Shown: piece by piece, positions 32,436 to 41,780 of the stretch | Position numbering within the stretch: the first letter of the stretch is position 1 | Layout: the number at the start of each line of letters is the position of its first letter | Notes under the pieces: generated by a model | The model's input: the letters and a program-made list of their open reading frames with translations, nothing else | Told to the model about the DNA's origin: nothing | Databases searched by the model: none | NCBI GenBank assembly: GCA_910588815.1 | Contig: CAJUQY010000009.1 | Location: forward strand, 50,880 to 93,653 | Length of the DNA: 42,774 bases | Source of the DNA: an uncultured Lachnospiraceae bacterium | Lineage (GTDB): Bacteria; Bacillota; Clostridia; Lachnospirales; Lachnospiraceae | Direction of reading: 5' to 3' | Translations under genes and position numbers: made by a program

Positions 32436-33332
32436 ATGGAACTGGATGAAAAAATCATGCACAAGGCGGAGGTGCTCATCGAAGCCCTTCCCTATATCCG
32501 GCGGTTCAACCGGAAGATTATTGTGGTCAAATATGGCGGAAGCGCCATGGTGGACGAGGAGCTGAAGCGGAACGTGATCAAGGATGTGGTGCTCCTTAAG
32601 CTGGTGGGGTTTAAGCCCATCATCGTCCATGGGGGCGGAAAGGAGATCAGCACCTGGGTCGGAAAAGTCGGTATGGAGCCGCACTTTGTCAACGGACTGC
32701 GGGTGACGGATGCCCCCACCATGGAGATCGCCGAGATGGTCTTAAACCGGGTCAACAAGGGCTTAGTACAGATGGTGCAGGAGCTGGGTGTCAAGGCCGT
32801 TGGCATCAGCGGCAAGGACGGCGGACTTTTGAATGTGGAAAAACGGACTTCCGGCGGAGAAGACATCGGCTTTGTGGGCTCCGTCAAGCATGTGAACCCG
32901 AAGATTCTCTACGACCTGTTGGAAAAAGACTTCCTTCCCATCGTCTGTCCCATCGGTTACGACGATAAATTTGACACTTATAATATCAATGCCGACGATG
33001 CGGCCTGTGCCATTGCCCGGGAGGTTAATGCAGAAAAGCTGGCGTTCCTCACGGATGTGGAGGGGGTCTACCGGGACTTTAGCGACAAGGCCAGCCTGAT
33101 TTCGGAGCTTACCCTGGACGAGGCGGAGCAGTTCATCGCCCAGGGGATGGCCGGCGGAGGCATGATCCCCAAACTGCAGAACTGCGTGGATGCATTGAGG
33201 GAGGGCGTGTCCAGGGTCCATATCCTGGACGGGCGGATTCCCCATTGTCTGCTTCTGGAGATTTTCACCAACAAAGGAATCGGAACGGCGATTTTAAACA
33301 GCAAGGAGGAACGGTATTATTATGAAGGCTGA
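32436..33332 (+). CDS. argB: Acetylglutamate kinase
   Basis: Phosphorylates N-acetylglutamate, the second step of the acetylated arginine pathway. The 298-residue product has the amino-acid-kinase elements VVKYGGSAM, IIVHGGGKEIS and the C-terminal GMAGGGMIPKLQNC. The N-terminal helix (MELDEKIMHKAEVLIEALPY) is of the kind that forms arginine-sensitive hexamers, so feedback inhibition is plausible. It overlaps argD by 11 nt. Confidence 0.97.
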   Translation: MELDEKIMHKAEVLIEALPYIRRFNRKIIVVKYGGSAMVDEELKRNVIKDVVLLKLVGFKPIIVHGGGKEISTWVGKVGMEPHFVNGLRVTDAPTMEIAEMVLNRVNKGLVQMVQELGVKAVGISGKDGGLLNVEKRTSGGEDIGFVGSVKHVNPKILYDLLEKDFLPIVCPIGYDDKFDTYNINADDAACAIAREVNAEKLAFLTDVEGVYRDFSDKASLISELTLDEAEQFIAQGMAGGGMIPKLQNCVDALREGVSRVHILDGRIPHCLLLEIFTNKGIGTAILNSKEERYYYEG

Positions 33333-34512
33333 GACATATATGGAGCGGGGCGAACAGGCGCTCCTCCATACTTATAACCGGACGCCCATCGTGTTTGAAC
33401 GGGGCGAGGGCGTGTATCTCTATGATGTGGACGGCAAGAAATACCTGGATTTTGCGGCGGGCATCGCCGTGGTGGGGCTTGGCTACGGCAATCCGGAGTT
33501 TGAGGAGGCCCTTAAAAATCAGGTGGAGAAGCTTACTCACACCTCCAACCTGTATTACAATGTGCCGGCCATCGAGGCGGCGGAGAAGCTTAAGAAAGTC
33601 TCCGGCATGGAACGTGTGTTTTTTACCAACAGCGGCACCGAGGCCATTGAGGGGGCAATCAAAACTGCCAGGAAATATGCGATGAAAAAGGACGGGATGA
33701 AGGACCATGAGATCATCGCCATGGAGCATTCTTTCCACGGCAGAAGCATGGGGGCTCTCTCCGTCACGGGAAATCCCCATTACCAGGAGGATTTTAAGCC
33801 CCTCCTTTCCGGGATCCGTTTTGCCGAATATAACAGCCTGGAGAGCGTGAAGGCTCTGGTAAACGAAAAGACCTGTGCCGTTTTATTGGAGCCTATCCAG
33901 GGAGAGGGCGGCATTTATCCGGCTGACGGAGCATTTTTGCAGGGACTTAGGGCGCTCTGTGACGAGAAGGACATCCTTCTGATTTTCGATGAGATCCAGT
34001 GCGGCATGGGAAGGAGCGGGAGTATGTTCGCCTGTCAGAAATACGGCGTGAAGCCGGATGTGATGGCGGTGGCCAAGGCTCTCGGAAACGGACTTCCCAT
34101 CGGGGCCTTTTTGACTTCTGAAAAGGCGGCGGTGCTGGTGCCCGGAGACCATGGAAGCACCTATGGCGGCAATCCGTTGGTCTGTGCCGGGGCAAGCGCC
34201 GTGCTTGATCTGTTTGAAAACGAAAATGTTCTGGACAACGTAAACCGGGTCGGCGCTTACCTCTGGGAAAAGCTGGAAGGGCTTAAGAGCAAATATCCGG
34301 TGATCAAAGACCACAGAGGCGCCGGGCTGATCCAGGGTCTGGAGTTTACAAAGGCTCCCGGCGACATTGCGGCGGCCGTCGTCAAAAAAGGTGTGATCCT
34401 GATCACGGCGGAGCACAATGTCCTCCGCTTCGTCCCGCCGCTTGTCATCAAAGAGGAGCATGTGGACGAGATGCTCCGGGCGCTTGAGGAAGTGCTTTCC
34501 GAGCAGGGATAA
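33322..34512 (+). CDS. argD: Acetylornithine aminotransferase
   Basis: PLP-dependent transamination giving N-acetylornithine. The 396-residue class III aminotransferase has TNSGTEAIEGAIK, the IFDEIQCGMGRSG segment and the Schiff-base lysine K252 in AVAKALGNGLPIG. It overlaps the argB end by 11 nt, which indicates coupling. A bidirectional terminator closes the operon about 90 nt downstream. Confidence 0.97.
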   Translation: MKAETYMERGEQALLHTYNRTPIVFERGEGVYLYDVDGKKYLDFAAGIAVVGLGYGNPEFEEALKNQVEKLTHTSNLYYNVPAIEAAEKLKKVSGMERVFFTNSGTEAIEGAIKTARKYAMKKDGMKDHEIIAMEHSFHGRSMGALSVTGNPHYQEDFKPLLSGIRFAEYNSLESVKALVNEKTCAVLLEPIQGEGGIYPADGAFLQGLRALCDEKDILLIFDEIQCGMGRSGSMFACQKYGVKPDVMAVAKALGNGLPIGAFLTSEKAAVLVPGDHGSTYGGNPLVCAGASAVLDLFENENVLDNVNRVGAYLWEKLEGLKSKYPVIKDHRGAGLIQGLEFTKAPGDIAAAVVKKGVILITAEHNVLRFVPPLVIKEEHVDEMLRALEEVLSEQG

Positions 34513-34601
34513 GCCAAAAGAGCTTAGACGCCGATGCGAGGCTTTCCGTATTGTTTTGGACGAGTTTAGAGTTTTAGAGTGCAGGAAAATCAGAAATTAA
34601 A

Positions 34602-34640
34602 AAAAGGGGCTGAAACCGGTGTTGACCGGCAGCCCCTTTT
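34602..34640. terminator. Bidirectional terminator between argD and the isomerase-like gene
   Basis: An 11-bp stem AAAAGGGGCTG/CAGCCCCTTTT encloses CCGGT-GTTG-ACCGG. T-runs are present on both sides: TTTT on plus, and seven or more Ts on minus from the preceding A-run. It serves the convergent argD and isomerase-like genes. Confidence 0.9.
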
Positions 34641-34666
34641 GAGGTTGAGAAAATCTTCAGATGTTG

Positions 34667-36097
34667 TCAGCGCAGCAGTGCCTGTACTTCCTCCAGGGAA
34701 GGCTCGGCCAGGTCAGGCTCCAGACCGGGGATATATTTGCATGCTTCATAAAGAATGGGAGCGACATGTTCCTGGACACCGGCTACATGATGAATGTAAG
34801 GGCCGGTTACCACTTTATGTTCAAGCTTCGGCCAGTCTTTGAACTCGATCCAACCATAGGTTCCCTTTGTTGCCGGACCAGGTACGGTCTTTCCTTCCGC
34901 AACCAGGAGGCTGTATTTGTCGCCGGAACAGTCAAAACGCATAACGGTTACAGGGGTATCTTCCAGCAAGAAGTTTCCGACAGTCGGACGCCCCTCATCA
35001 AAATTTACGCCAATCTGCGGCTTTTTTGCTTTTGCGGCCGTCGATTTAGGGAATACGCCACAGTGCCAGAACAGCTCCGCATTGTCATTTTCCGGATGGC
35101 GGATGGTAATGTCGGCAAAGAAGGAGGCTTTTGTCCAGCGGGTGGCAGCCTGGGCGATTACGGAAGTGACGGCGCCGTGGACATCAGTCTCGCAGATGAC
35201 AGGAAGTCCCATATCGGTGAGCTCTGAGAAAGCAAAGCAGGAGGCGACACCGCCGATGTCCCTCATGGGCCCCCAGCAGCTTGACGCAATGGCGGAGACC
35301 TCGTGGGCCTCTGCCCAGTCTTTGATGGCACAGACGAGAGCGGCTGTTCTGCGAAGAGCGCCATCGTCCACAGCGACATCAAAAGTCTCTTTGTAATAGG
35401 CAATCATATCGTCCAGGCGTCCCGCCTCATTGTCCATGATCGCGTCGTAGCTTTGCTTTAATTCGATCATGGTGACGGGGACAACCTCTATGCCAAAGGT
35501 TTCCAGAAGCTGGAGCTCGTTGCATTTTACGGACCAGAACGGTTCCGGACGGACGCCGATCTGGCCAATGCGAAGATGTTTCATGCTCTTTACGATCTGG
35601 ACAGCGCCAAGGAAATAATTCACGGTACGCTCGAATACGGGGTCGTCAAAGGTGCAGTTTGTCATGTAAGTAAAAGGAACGCCAAACTGACGAAGAACCT
35701 TTCCTGTAGCCATCAGACCGCACTGGCTGTCCGTGCAGCGGTTCCCCATGGAGTCAGGAGCGGGATCTCTGGGGGCCCAGAGAAGCAGAGGCTTACCCAC
35801 CATCTTACCTATCTTTGCAATGGCGTCCTCTGTCCCGAAATTGCAATGAGGCGCGAAGATTGCGTCAACTTTTTGTTCCAGCATGTAATCGGCCACTTTT
35901 TTGGCATCCAGCCCGCTGTAGATCAGGCCTTCCTCATTCAGGAAATCAATATTGACAAAATCGACGCCCATATCGGTGAGCTTTTGCTCTGTGGCACGTT
36001 TGTTTGCCAGAGCGATATCAACATTGCAGAAAAATTCTCCGGTTAAATCTCGACGAGTGGGCACTACGCCCAGCTTAAGAGAGTGTTTGTTATTCAT
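34667..36097 (-). CDS. L-fucose/L-arabinose isomerase family protein
   Basis: A 476-residue protein of the L-fucose isomerase-like fold. The candidate manganese ligands match the family pattern: Glu303 (CETDVHG), Asp329 (FFADITIRH) and His436/His437 (GPYIHHVAG). It is shorter than typical L-fucose isomerase, which is about 590 residues, and its N-terminus (LKLGVVPTRRDLTGEFFCN) is of the broader family. It should act on an aldose or ketose but the sugar cannot be named. The gene is downstream of the ROK regulator on the same strand and divergent from the sugar ABC transporter, so it probably handles the imported sugar. Confidence 0.82.
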   Translation of the reverse strand: MNNKHSLKLGVVPTRRDLTGEFFCNVDIALANKRATEQKLTDMGVDFVNIDFLNEEGLIYSGLDAKKVADYMLEQKVDAIFAPHCNFGTEDAIAKIGKMVGKPLLLWAPRDPAPDSMGNRCTDSQCGLMATGKVLRQFGVPFTYMTNCTFDDPVFERTVNYFLGAVQIVKSMKHLRIGQIGVRPEPFWSVKCNELQLLETFGIEVVPVTMIELKQSYDAIMDNEAGRLDDMIAYYKETFDVAVDDGALRRTAALVCAIKDWAEAHEVSAIASSCWGPMRDIGGVASCFAFSELTDMGLPVICETDVHGAVTSVIAQAATRWTKASFFADITIRHPENDNAELFWHCGVFPKSTAAKAKKPQIGVNFDEGRPTVGNFLLEDTPVTVMRFDCSGDKYSLLVAEGKTVPGPATKGTYGWIEFKDWPKLEHKVVTGPYIHHVAGVQEHVAPILYEACKYIPGLEPDLAEPSLEEVQALLR

Positions 36098-36224
36098 AAT
36101 GTCGCCTTTCTACAAGAAAAAATACATTAGGATAAAAGATATCGGGAATGCATGTATACCGAACAAGGCTCCCCTGCCTGCTGCGGGTATTTGCCATTTC
36201 CTTTCAAAAAAGTGAATCCAGGGT

Positions 36225-37457
36225 TTAAAGCTTCGGGGGACAGGATGAAATCAAACCTGTCAAAAAGCTATCCAGCAGCACGTCGGCTGCGGAAAGGGCG
36301 GCCCCCAGCATGGGGGCAGATATATTTAAGAAAGAATAAGCGACCTTTGTCTGGCAGAGAGGAAAGAGATCTTCATAAAAACAGACTTCAAAAAAATCTT
36401 TCCATAAAATTCCGTCTCCCAGAAGATCACCGTATATGATCAAAACCTCCGGTTCCAGGAGCGTGCAGACAGAAGCACAGGCTTTCCCCATGTATCGTCC
36501 GGCATTTTCAAAGAGACGGAGACAAAGGGAGTCTCCCTGTCTGGCATGAAGCCGAATCGAATTGTAGAGAGCGCTCTCCGAAAGGGAGATATCCACATCG
36601 GTGAAAGCGCCTTTCCATACGGCCTCCTTAAACTGCCGGACGATTCCCAATTTGGAGGCGTACATTTCCAGGCAGCCTCTTTTTCCGCAATTACAAAGTG
36701 TTCCGCCGGGCTGAATGGTTATATGGCCGATTTCGCACTGATGGGCAGCAAAACTATAGTAGGTTTTAGAATTGTGCATATAGGCCATGCCAATACCGTA
36801 GTTTAAACTGACCAGGGCGGCATCCTCGTAGTTTTCTTTTGCCATAAGTCCCAGATGCTTTTCGGCGGCCAGCACACATTCACAGTCCCCATATACATAG
36901 ACCGGGATTTGAAACCAGGTTTCCAGGATATGGCGGATGTCAAGGTCGTTCCATTTCTCAGAGAAGACCGAACGGCGGAGACGGCCGTTTTCCAGGTCCA
37001 CATCACCGGGAACGGCAACACCGATGGCCAAAAAACGGGCTTCAGGTTCCGCGTACTCAAAAAAGTCGTTCACAATCTTTTCCAGATAAGACATAGCCTT
37101 TCCGGGCTCCTTCACAGGAATTACCCTGTCCAGAAGTTCGTCGCCGCGAAGGTTTGTCAGCACACCGCGGACATGATTCAATGTCAGATCCAGGCCGATC
37201 AGATAATATTTTCCGGGATTCAAGCGGATCTGTGTGGGGGCTTTCCCGATACCGTTGTTTGGGATTTTCTTTTCCAGAGCGATACCGGAAGTAAGGAGGA
37301 TGTTGCAAAACTGAGACACAGCGCCCCAACTCAACTCCGTCTCCTCCTGAATCTGACGCCGCGTGGTGGAACCATGTTTTTGAATTGCGAGAAACACCTT
37401 TCGCAGATTTTGCGTTTTTAAATTGGAAAGATCGGAAAGGTTTTTTTCTTTTTTCAT
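36225..37457 (-). CDS. ROK family transcriptional regulator
   Basis: A 410-residue NagC/XylR-type regulator. It has an N-terminal winged helix-turn-helix (about 15-65, TTRRQIQEETELSWGAVSQF) followed by the ROK sugar-binding/kinase-like fold with EIGHITIQPGG (242-252) and the zinc site CNCGKRGC (C255, C257, C262). The kinase aspartate region reads YGDCECVLAAE rather than the standard NDAN form, consistent with a sensor rather than an active kinase. It lies between the isomerase-like gene and the ABC transporter and probably controls both. AGAGGATCAG precedes the ATG. Confidence 0.9.
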   Translation of the reverse strand: MKKEKNLSDLSNLKTQNLRKVFLAIQKHGSTTRRQIQEETELSWGAVSQFCNILLTSGIALEKKIPNNGIGKAPTQIRLNPGKYYLIGLDLTLNHVRGVLTNLRGDELLDRVIPVKEPGKAMSYLEKIVNDFFEYAEPEARFLAIGVAVPGDVDLENGRLRRSVFSEKWNDLDIRHILETWFQIPVYVYGDCECVLAAEKHLGLMAKENYEDAALVSLNYGIGMAYMHNSKTYYSFAAHQCEIGHITIQPGGTLCNCGKRGCLEMYASKLGIVRQFKEAVWKGAFTDVDISLSESALYNSIRLHARQGDSLCLRLFENAGRYMGKACASVCTLLEPEVLIIYGDLLGDGILWKDFFEVCFYEDLFPLCQTKVAYSFLNISAPMLGAALSAADVLLDSFLTGLISSCPPKL

Positions 37458-37571
37458 ATTTTTCGGGCTGATCCTCTTTTTTAGTAAGTAAGTTTAGAAG
37501 TTAGATGGCACCACTGTGAGGATACCATAAAGGAGCATCAGGTTGTTTTAAGCTATAGTATCATGGCATGA

Positions 37572-37585
37572 TATTGAAATCAATA
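37572..37585. promoter_or_regulatory. Operator-like inverted repeat TATTG-AAAT-CAATA
   Basis: A perfect 5-bp inverted repeat with a 4-nt spacer in the ROK/transporter intergenic region, 115 nt from the ROK start. The rest of 37458-37690 is AT-rich with no other feature I can support. Confidence 0.4.
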
Positions 37586-37696
37586 CCAATTTCTAATTTT
37601 TTTGGTAAAAATTCAATAATAATCAGGAAAATGCACAAGAGCAATGATGGGGATGTTGGATAAATGCATAAAGATTTGGAAAATTAATTAAAAATA

Positions 37697-37755
37697 TTGA
37701 CAAAAAGAGAGAAAACGTATAATATAATATTTACAATATATCACAACGTGATATA
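37697..37755 (+). promoter_or_regulatory. Sugar ABC operon promoter with downstream operator
   Basis: Perfect -35 TTGACA (37697-37702). With a 17-nt spacer the -10 is TAATAT (37720-37725); TATAAT boxes at 37718 and 37723 are off-spacing. Just downstream, TATATCAC (37737-37744) and GTGATATA (37748-37755) form a perfect 8-bp inverted repeat with an AAC spacer, at the transcript start. It is placed as a repressor site, probably for the ROK protein. Confidence 0.65.
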
Positions 37756-37757
37756 AG

Positions 37758-37807
37758 CGGTTATGGCTGTATAGCTGCTCCCCCGTTGTCTATGGATGAC
37801 GTAACCG
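37758..37807 (+). promoter_or_regulatory. Structured leader of the sugar ABC operon
   Basis: CGGTTATG (37758 on) pairs with CGTAACCG (ending 37807), an 8-bp stem with one wobble, closing a 34-nt loop. It is about 25 nt downstream of the predicted start and 50 nt upstream of the binding protein gene. No known riboswitch was recognised. Confidence 0.35.
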
Positions 37808-37860
37808 AATTTTGTAACTCGCAGTGAGGTCTATTTATCAATGTAGGAGGAAAGCGTTTT

Positions 37861-39039
37861 ATGAAGAAAGTATTGGCACTTGTATTGTCGGTTCTTATGG
37901 TTCTGTCCCTGGCGGCCTGCGGAGGAGAAAAGGCGGAAGAGACAAAAGCGCCTGAGACGAAGCAGGAAGAAAAAGAAGAAGAAGAGACGAAAGCTTCCGG
38001 TACCGAGGCGGCAGAGACGAAGGCCTCCGAGAGCCAGGCGGAAGAGACAAAGGCTCCCGAAGGCGGAGCGGCGACAGGCGGCGGAGAGGTTATTAAGGGA
38101 GAAGGCTTAAAGATCGGCGTTCTGATCCGTACCTTCAGCGATACCTATACCACTACGGTGCGCACATTTATGACCCAGTATCTGGATGAAGCGGGCTGTG
38201 AATATGAGGTCATGGATGCCAACGATTCTCAGGCAACCCAGAACGAGCAGCTGGAGTCCTTCCTTTCCAAGGGAGTGGACGGCATTATCGTTCAGACCGT
38301 GAATGTATCCGCTTCTGCCGATATCCTGGCAAAATGTAAAGACGCGGGCGTTCCCGTTCTGTTTTTCAACCATCAGCCGGATGACCTTTCCATCATCGCA
38401 GCGGAAGATTCCACAATCTTCATTGGAACAGACTCCCCGGAGGCCGGTTACATGCAGGCAGATCTGTTTATGCAGTTCTGGGATGAAGAAAAATATGACA
38501 GAAACAAAGACGGCGTAGTGCAGTGCGTGGTATTCCAGGGCTCTCCTGAGTCCCAGGAAGCTTTTGACCGTTCTCAGTTCTGTATCGAGGGCGCCGAGGA
38601 TGAAGGCTATAAGTTTGAAAAGCTGGAGGACAATTATCTGTGTAACTGGGATTCCACTCTGGCTCAGGAGGCGATGACAGCATTCCTGGGAACTCATGAA
38701 GATGAAATTGAGGTTGTATTCTGCAACAATGACTCCATGGCAGAGGGCGTTGTGGCCGCTTTGAATGCGGTTGGCTACAATACCGGTGTGGAAGGCGATC
38801 CGGAAGTTCTGGTGTTTGGTGTGGATGCGACCGATGCGGGTGTGGCCCTGATTGATGCGGGCAAGATGCAGGGAACCGTAAAGCAGGATGGCGATGCGAT
38901 GGCTAAGACCAACGTACAGATCATGATTCGCCTTTGCAACGGCATGACCAAGGCGGAGGCGGCCGCTGACTACGGAATGGAAATTTTCGAGGGCGATCAG
39001 GCTTCCATTCGTATCCCTTACGCAGCATACACAAAGTAA
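37861..39039 (+). CDS. Sugar ABC transporter substrate-binding lipoprotein
   Basis: A 392-residue extracellular binding protein of the RbsB/MglB (periplasmic-binding-protein type I) class. It has a signal peptide with lipobox LAAC (Cys20), then a linker (about 25-75) of repeated ETKA(P/S)E units, and a two-lobe domain starting LKIGVLIRTFSDTYTTTVRT with DGIIVQTVN and FNHQPDDLS. The ligand is probably a monosaccharide. AGGAGGAAAG precedes the ATG. The hairpin after the gene suggests it is made in excess over the ATPase and permease. Confidence 0.93.
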   Translation: MKKVLALVLSVLMVLSLAACGGEKAEETKAPETKQEEKEEEETKASGTEAAETKASESQAEETKAPEGGAATGGGEVIKGEGLKIGVLIRTFSDTYTTTVRTFMTQYLDEAGCEYEVMDANDSQATQNEQLESFLSKGVDGIIVQTVNVSASADILAKCKDAGVPVLFFNHQPDDLSIIAAEDSTIFIGTDSPEAGYMQADLFMQFWDEEKYDRNKDGVVQCVVFQGSPESQEAFDRSQFCIEGAEDEGYKFEKLEDNYLCNWDSTLAQEAMTAFLGTHEDEIEVVFCNNDSMAEGVVAALNAVGYNTGVEGDPEVLVFGVDATDAGVALIDAGKMQGTVKQDGDAMAKTNVQIMIRLCNGMTKAEAAADYGMEIFEGDQASIRIPYAAYTK

Positions 39040-39057
39040 CCTGGGAGATTACGGGAG

Positions 39058-39082
39058 AGGGCGGCTTATGCCAGGCCGCCCT
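39058..39082 (+). terminator. Intercistronic hairpin after the binding protein gene
   Basis: AGGGCGGC (39058-39065) pairs with GCCGCCCT (39075-39082), followed by TT. It is probably a partial terminator or 3'-protecting hairpin that lowers downstream expression. Confidence 0.55.
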
Positions 39083-39118
39083 TTCGTGCTGAAATTCTAA
39101 AAAGGAAGTGATAAGACT

Positions 39119-40615
39119 ATGGCAGAATATCTCCTGGAAATGGAAAACATAGAGAAGTCCTTTCCCGGTGTAAAAGCTCTGAATCAGGTAACTTTGAGGG
39201 TAAAACCGGGAACGGTCCATGCACTGATGGGAGAGAACGGCGCCGGGAAGAGTACGCTGATGAAATGTCTGTTCGGCTTGTATAATAAGGATGCAGGGAC
39301 GATTAAGATTGAAGGGGAAGAAGTAAATTATACGGATCCCAAGGACGCTCTGGAGCATGGCGTGTCCATGGTGCATCAGGAACTGAACCAGGTACTCCGA
39401 AGAAACGTCATGGAAAATATCTGGCTGGGCCGCTTCCCCCGAAAGCACGGTTTTGTGGATCACAAGAAAATGTCCGCGGATACAAAGGCGCTGATGGATG
39501 AACTTGGAATCGACGTGGCTCCTACGGAGGAACTTTCTGCGATTTCTGTATCCACCCGTCAGATGATAGAGATTGCCAAAGCTGTTTCTTATAATGTTAA
39601 GGTTCTGGTTCTTGATGAGCCGACTTCTTCTCTGGCCAATGAGGAATGTGAAAAGCTTTTTAAAGTTATGGATATGCTCAAAAGCCGGGGAGTGGGAATC
39701 CTTTATATTTCCCATAAAATTGATGAGATATTAAGGATTTCTGATGAAGTGACCATTATGCGCGATGGCCAGAATGTCATAACAAAGTTGAAGGAAGACC
39801 TGACCACCGATGAGATTATCAAAAATATGGTGGGCCGGGAGCTGACAAACCGTTATCCGGCCAAAGACTATGAGGTTTCAGATGAAGTGATTTTGAAGGT
39901 GGAGAACTTGACCGGTATGTACGAACCTACTTGTCACAATGTTTCTTTCGAGCTTCATAAAGGGGAAATTCTCGGCATTTCCGGTTTAGTGGGCTCCAGG
40001 AGGACTGAGCTTTTGGAGACGATTTTTGGCCTTGCCCATCATAAAGAGGGGCAGCTTTACAAGAACGGCCAGCCGATTGAAAACAAGAATTCCAGAGAAG
40101 CTTTTAAAAACGGGTTTGCCTTTGTGACGGAAGAGCGCCGCGCCACGGGTATTTTTCCACAGGCGGATATCCGGTTCAACACCATCATTGCGAATATCAA
40201 GCACTACAAGAAAGGGCCGCTTCTGTCCGACAAGGAGATGGGGGCGGATACCCAGAGGATGATAGAGGCGTTGGCGACTAAGACGCCCAGCCAGAGGGCG
40301 AAGATCCAGAATCTGTCCGGCGGCAACCAGCAGAAAGTCATTATTGCACGTTGGCTTTTGGCGGATCCGGATATTCTTCTCCTGGACGAACCCACCAGAG
40401 GCATTGATGTGGGCGCCAAATATGAGATATATCAATTGATTATTAATTTGGCAAAACAAGGTAAGGCGGTTATTTTTGTCTCTTCGGAGATGCCGGAGCT
40501 TCTCGGTGTCTGCGACCGGATCATGGTCATGAGCAACGGACAGCTTTCTGGTATTGTGGAGAAAGAAGATCTGAACGAAGAGGTTATTATGCGCCTTTCC
40601 GTGAAATACGTGTAA
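39119..40615 (+). CDS. Sugar ABC transporter ATP-binding protein (MglA/RbsA type)
   Basis: A 498-residue protein with two fused nucleotide-binding domains. The first has Walker A GENGAGKST (38-46) and LVLDEPTSSL. The second has the degenerate P-loop GLVGSRRTEL normal for this family, the signature LSGGNQQKVIIARWL and LLLDEPTRGIDVG. It powers import with the permease at 40632 and the binding protein at 37861. GGAAGTGATAAG lies upstream of the ATG. Confidence 0.96.
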   Translation: MAEYLLEMENIEKSFPGVKALNQVTLRVKPGTVHALMGENGAGKSTLMKCLFGLYNKDAGTIKIEGEEVNYTDPKDALEHGVSMVHQELNQVLRRNVMENIWLGRFPRKHGFVDHKKMSADTKALMDELGIDVAPTEELSAISVSTRQMIEIAKAVSYNVKVLVLDEPTSSLANEECEKLFKVMDMLKSRGVGILYISHKIDEILRISDEVTIMRDGQNVITKLKEDLTTDEIIKNMVGRELTNRYPAKDYEVSDEVILKVENLTGMYEPTCHNVSFELHKGEILGISGLVGSRRTELLETIFGLAHHKEGQLYKNGQPIENKNSREAFKNGFAFVTEERRATGIFPQADIRFNTIIANIKHYKKGPLLSDKEMGADTQRMIEALATKTPSQRAKIQNLSGGNQQKVIIARWLLADPDILLLDEPTRGIDVGAKYEIYQLIINLAKQGKAVIFVSSEMPELLGVCDRIMVMSNGQLSGIVEKEDLNEEVIMRLSVKYV

Positions 40616-40631
40616 GGAGGAGAGTAAGTAA

Positions 40632-41645
40632 ATGGAAAAATCAAAGCAAAATTTAAAAGACAGGCTGCTTGGCTATTCCTTATATTTCATATTGCTGGCG
40701 ATCCTGATCATCACCGTGATCCTGGAGCCGAAGTTTGTATCCTTCCGTAATCTGACCAATATCCTGCAGATGGCTTCCACAAGATCCATCATCGCCATGG
40801 GTATTGCCGGATTGATTATCATCAACGGTACAGATCTTTCCGCAGGCCGTGTGGTAGGGTGCTGTTGTGCCGTATCGGCAGCTCTTTTGCAAAATCCGGA
40901 ATATCCGGCAAAAATGTTTTCCGGTCTTGGCCATGTGCCGCTCGTGGTGGGCTGGCTTGCCAGCGTGGCGGTTGCCGTTATCTTCGCAACTCTAATTGGT
41001 TTCTGCGTGGCTTATTTGCACATGCATGCCTTTATTGCTTCCCTGGGCATGCAGCTTGCTGCCTATGGTTTTCTCTGCCTGTTTATGGATTCCAACGGAA
41101 ATAACGGACAGCCTCTTTCCAACTTGGCTCCCCATTATGATACCTTTGTGAAGGGGGCTATCAATCTGGGCGGGGTCCGGATTCCCTACCTGATCTTCTA
41201 TATGATCATTGTGGCCGTTATTATGTGGATTATCTGGAACAAAACGATTCTCGGCAAAAATATGTACGCGATCGGCGGAAATATTGAGGCGGCCCGCGTA
41301 TCTGGCATCAATGTGGAGCGCTGGACAGTTCTGATCTTTGTCCTCTCCGGTATCTGTGTCGGCACGGGCTCTTTCCTGGAGTGCTCCAGAATCGGAAGCG
41401 TGACAGCCAACACCGGATTGCAGTATGAGTTTGACGCTATTTCCGGAGCGGTTATCGGCGGTGTGTCCTTTGCGGGCGGTGTCGGTACGATCCCTGGCGT
41501 TATCATGGGCGTTATTATTTTGCAGACCATCAACTACTGTCTGTACTTCCTGGGCGTCAGCTCTTACTATCAATATATTGCCCGTGGTCTGATTATCATC
41601 ATCGCTGTGGCTATCGACGTGCGGAAATATATTAAGAAGAAATAA
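40632..41645 (+). CDS. Sugar ABC transporter permease (MglC/RbsC type)
   Basis: A 337-residue membrane protein with about nine or ten hydrophobic segments and the family-typical stretches NLTNILQMASTRSIIAMGIA and INGTDLSAGRVVG. The conserved cytoplasmic EAARVSGINVERW is the likely contact with the ATPase. It starts 16 nt after the ATPase stop with AAGGAGGAGAG. A terminator follows. Confidence 0.95.
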   Translation: MEKSKQNLKDRLLGYSLYFILLAILIITVILEPKFVSFRNLTNILQMASTRSIIAMGIAGLIIINGTDLSAGRVVGCCCAVSAALLQNPEYPAKMFSGLGHVPLVVGWLASVAVAVIFATLIGFCVAYLHMHAFIASLGMQLAAYGFLCLFMDSNGNNGQPLSNLAPHYDTFVKGAINLGGVRIPYLIFYMIIVAVIMWIIWNKTILGKNMYAIGGNIEAARVSGINVERWTVLIFVLSGICVGTGSFLECSRIGSVTANTGLQYEFDAISGAVIGGVSFAGGVGTIPGVIMGVIILQTINYCLYFLGVSSYYQYIARGLIIIIAVAIDVRKYIKKK

Positions 41646-41663
41646 CGGAAAAAAGACGTATCT

Positions 41664-41714
41664 GAAAAGCTCATCAGAAGCAAGTGTTAAAATTTTGCTT
41701 CCGGTGAGCTTTTC
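41664..41714 (+). terminator. Terminator of the sugar ABC operon
   Basis: A 20-nt stem GAAAAGCTCATCAGAAGCAA against 41695-41714 with one wobble and one mismatch, an 11-nt loop, then TTATTT. Confidence 0.8.
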
Positions 41715-41780
41715 TTATTTCTCTCCCCAATATTCGGTTATTCTAATCTGGCAGTCGCTGCATCGGCTCCTCTGTCCTGA

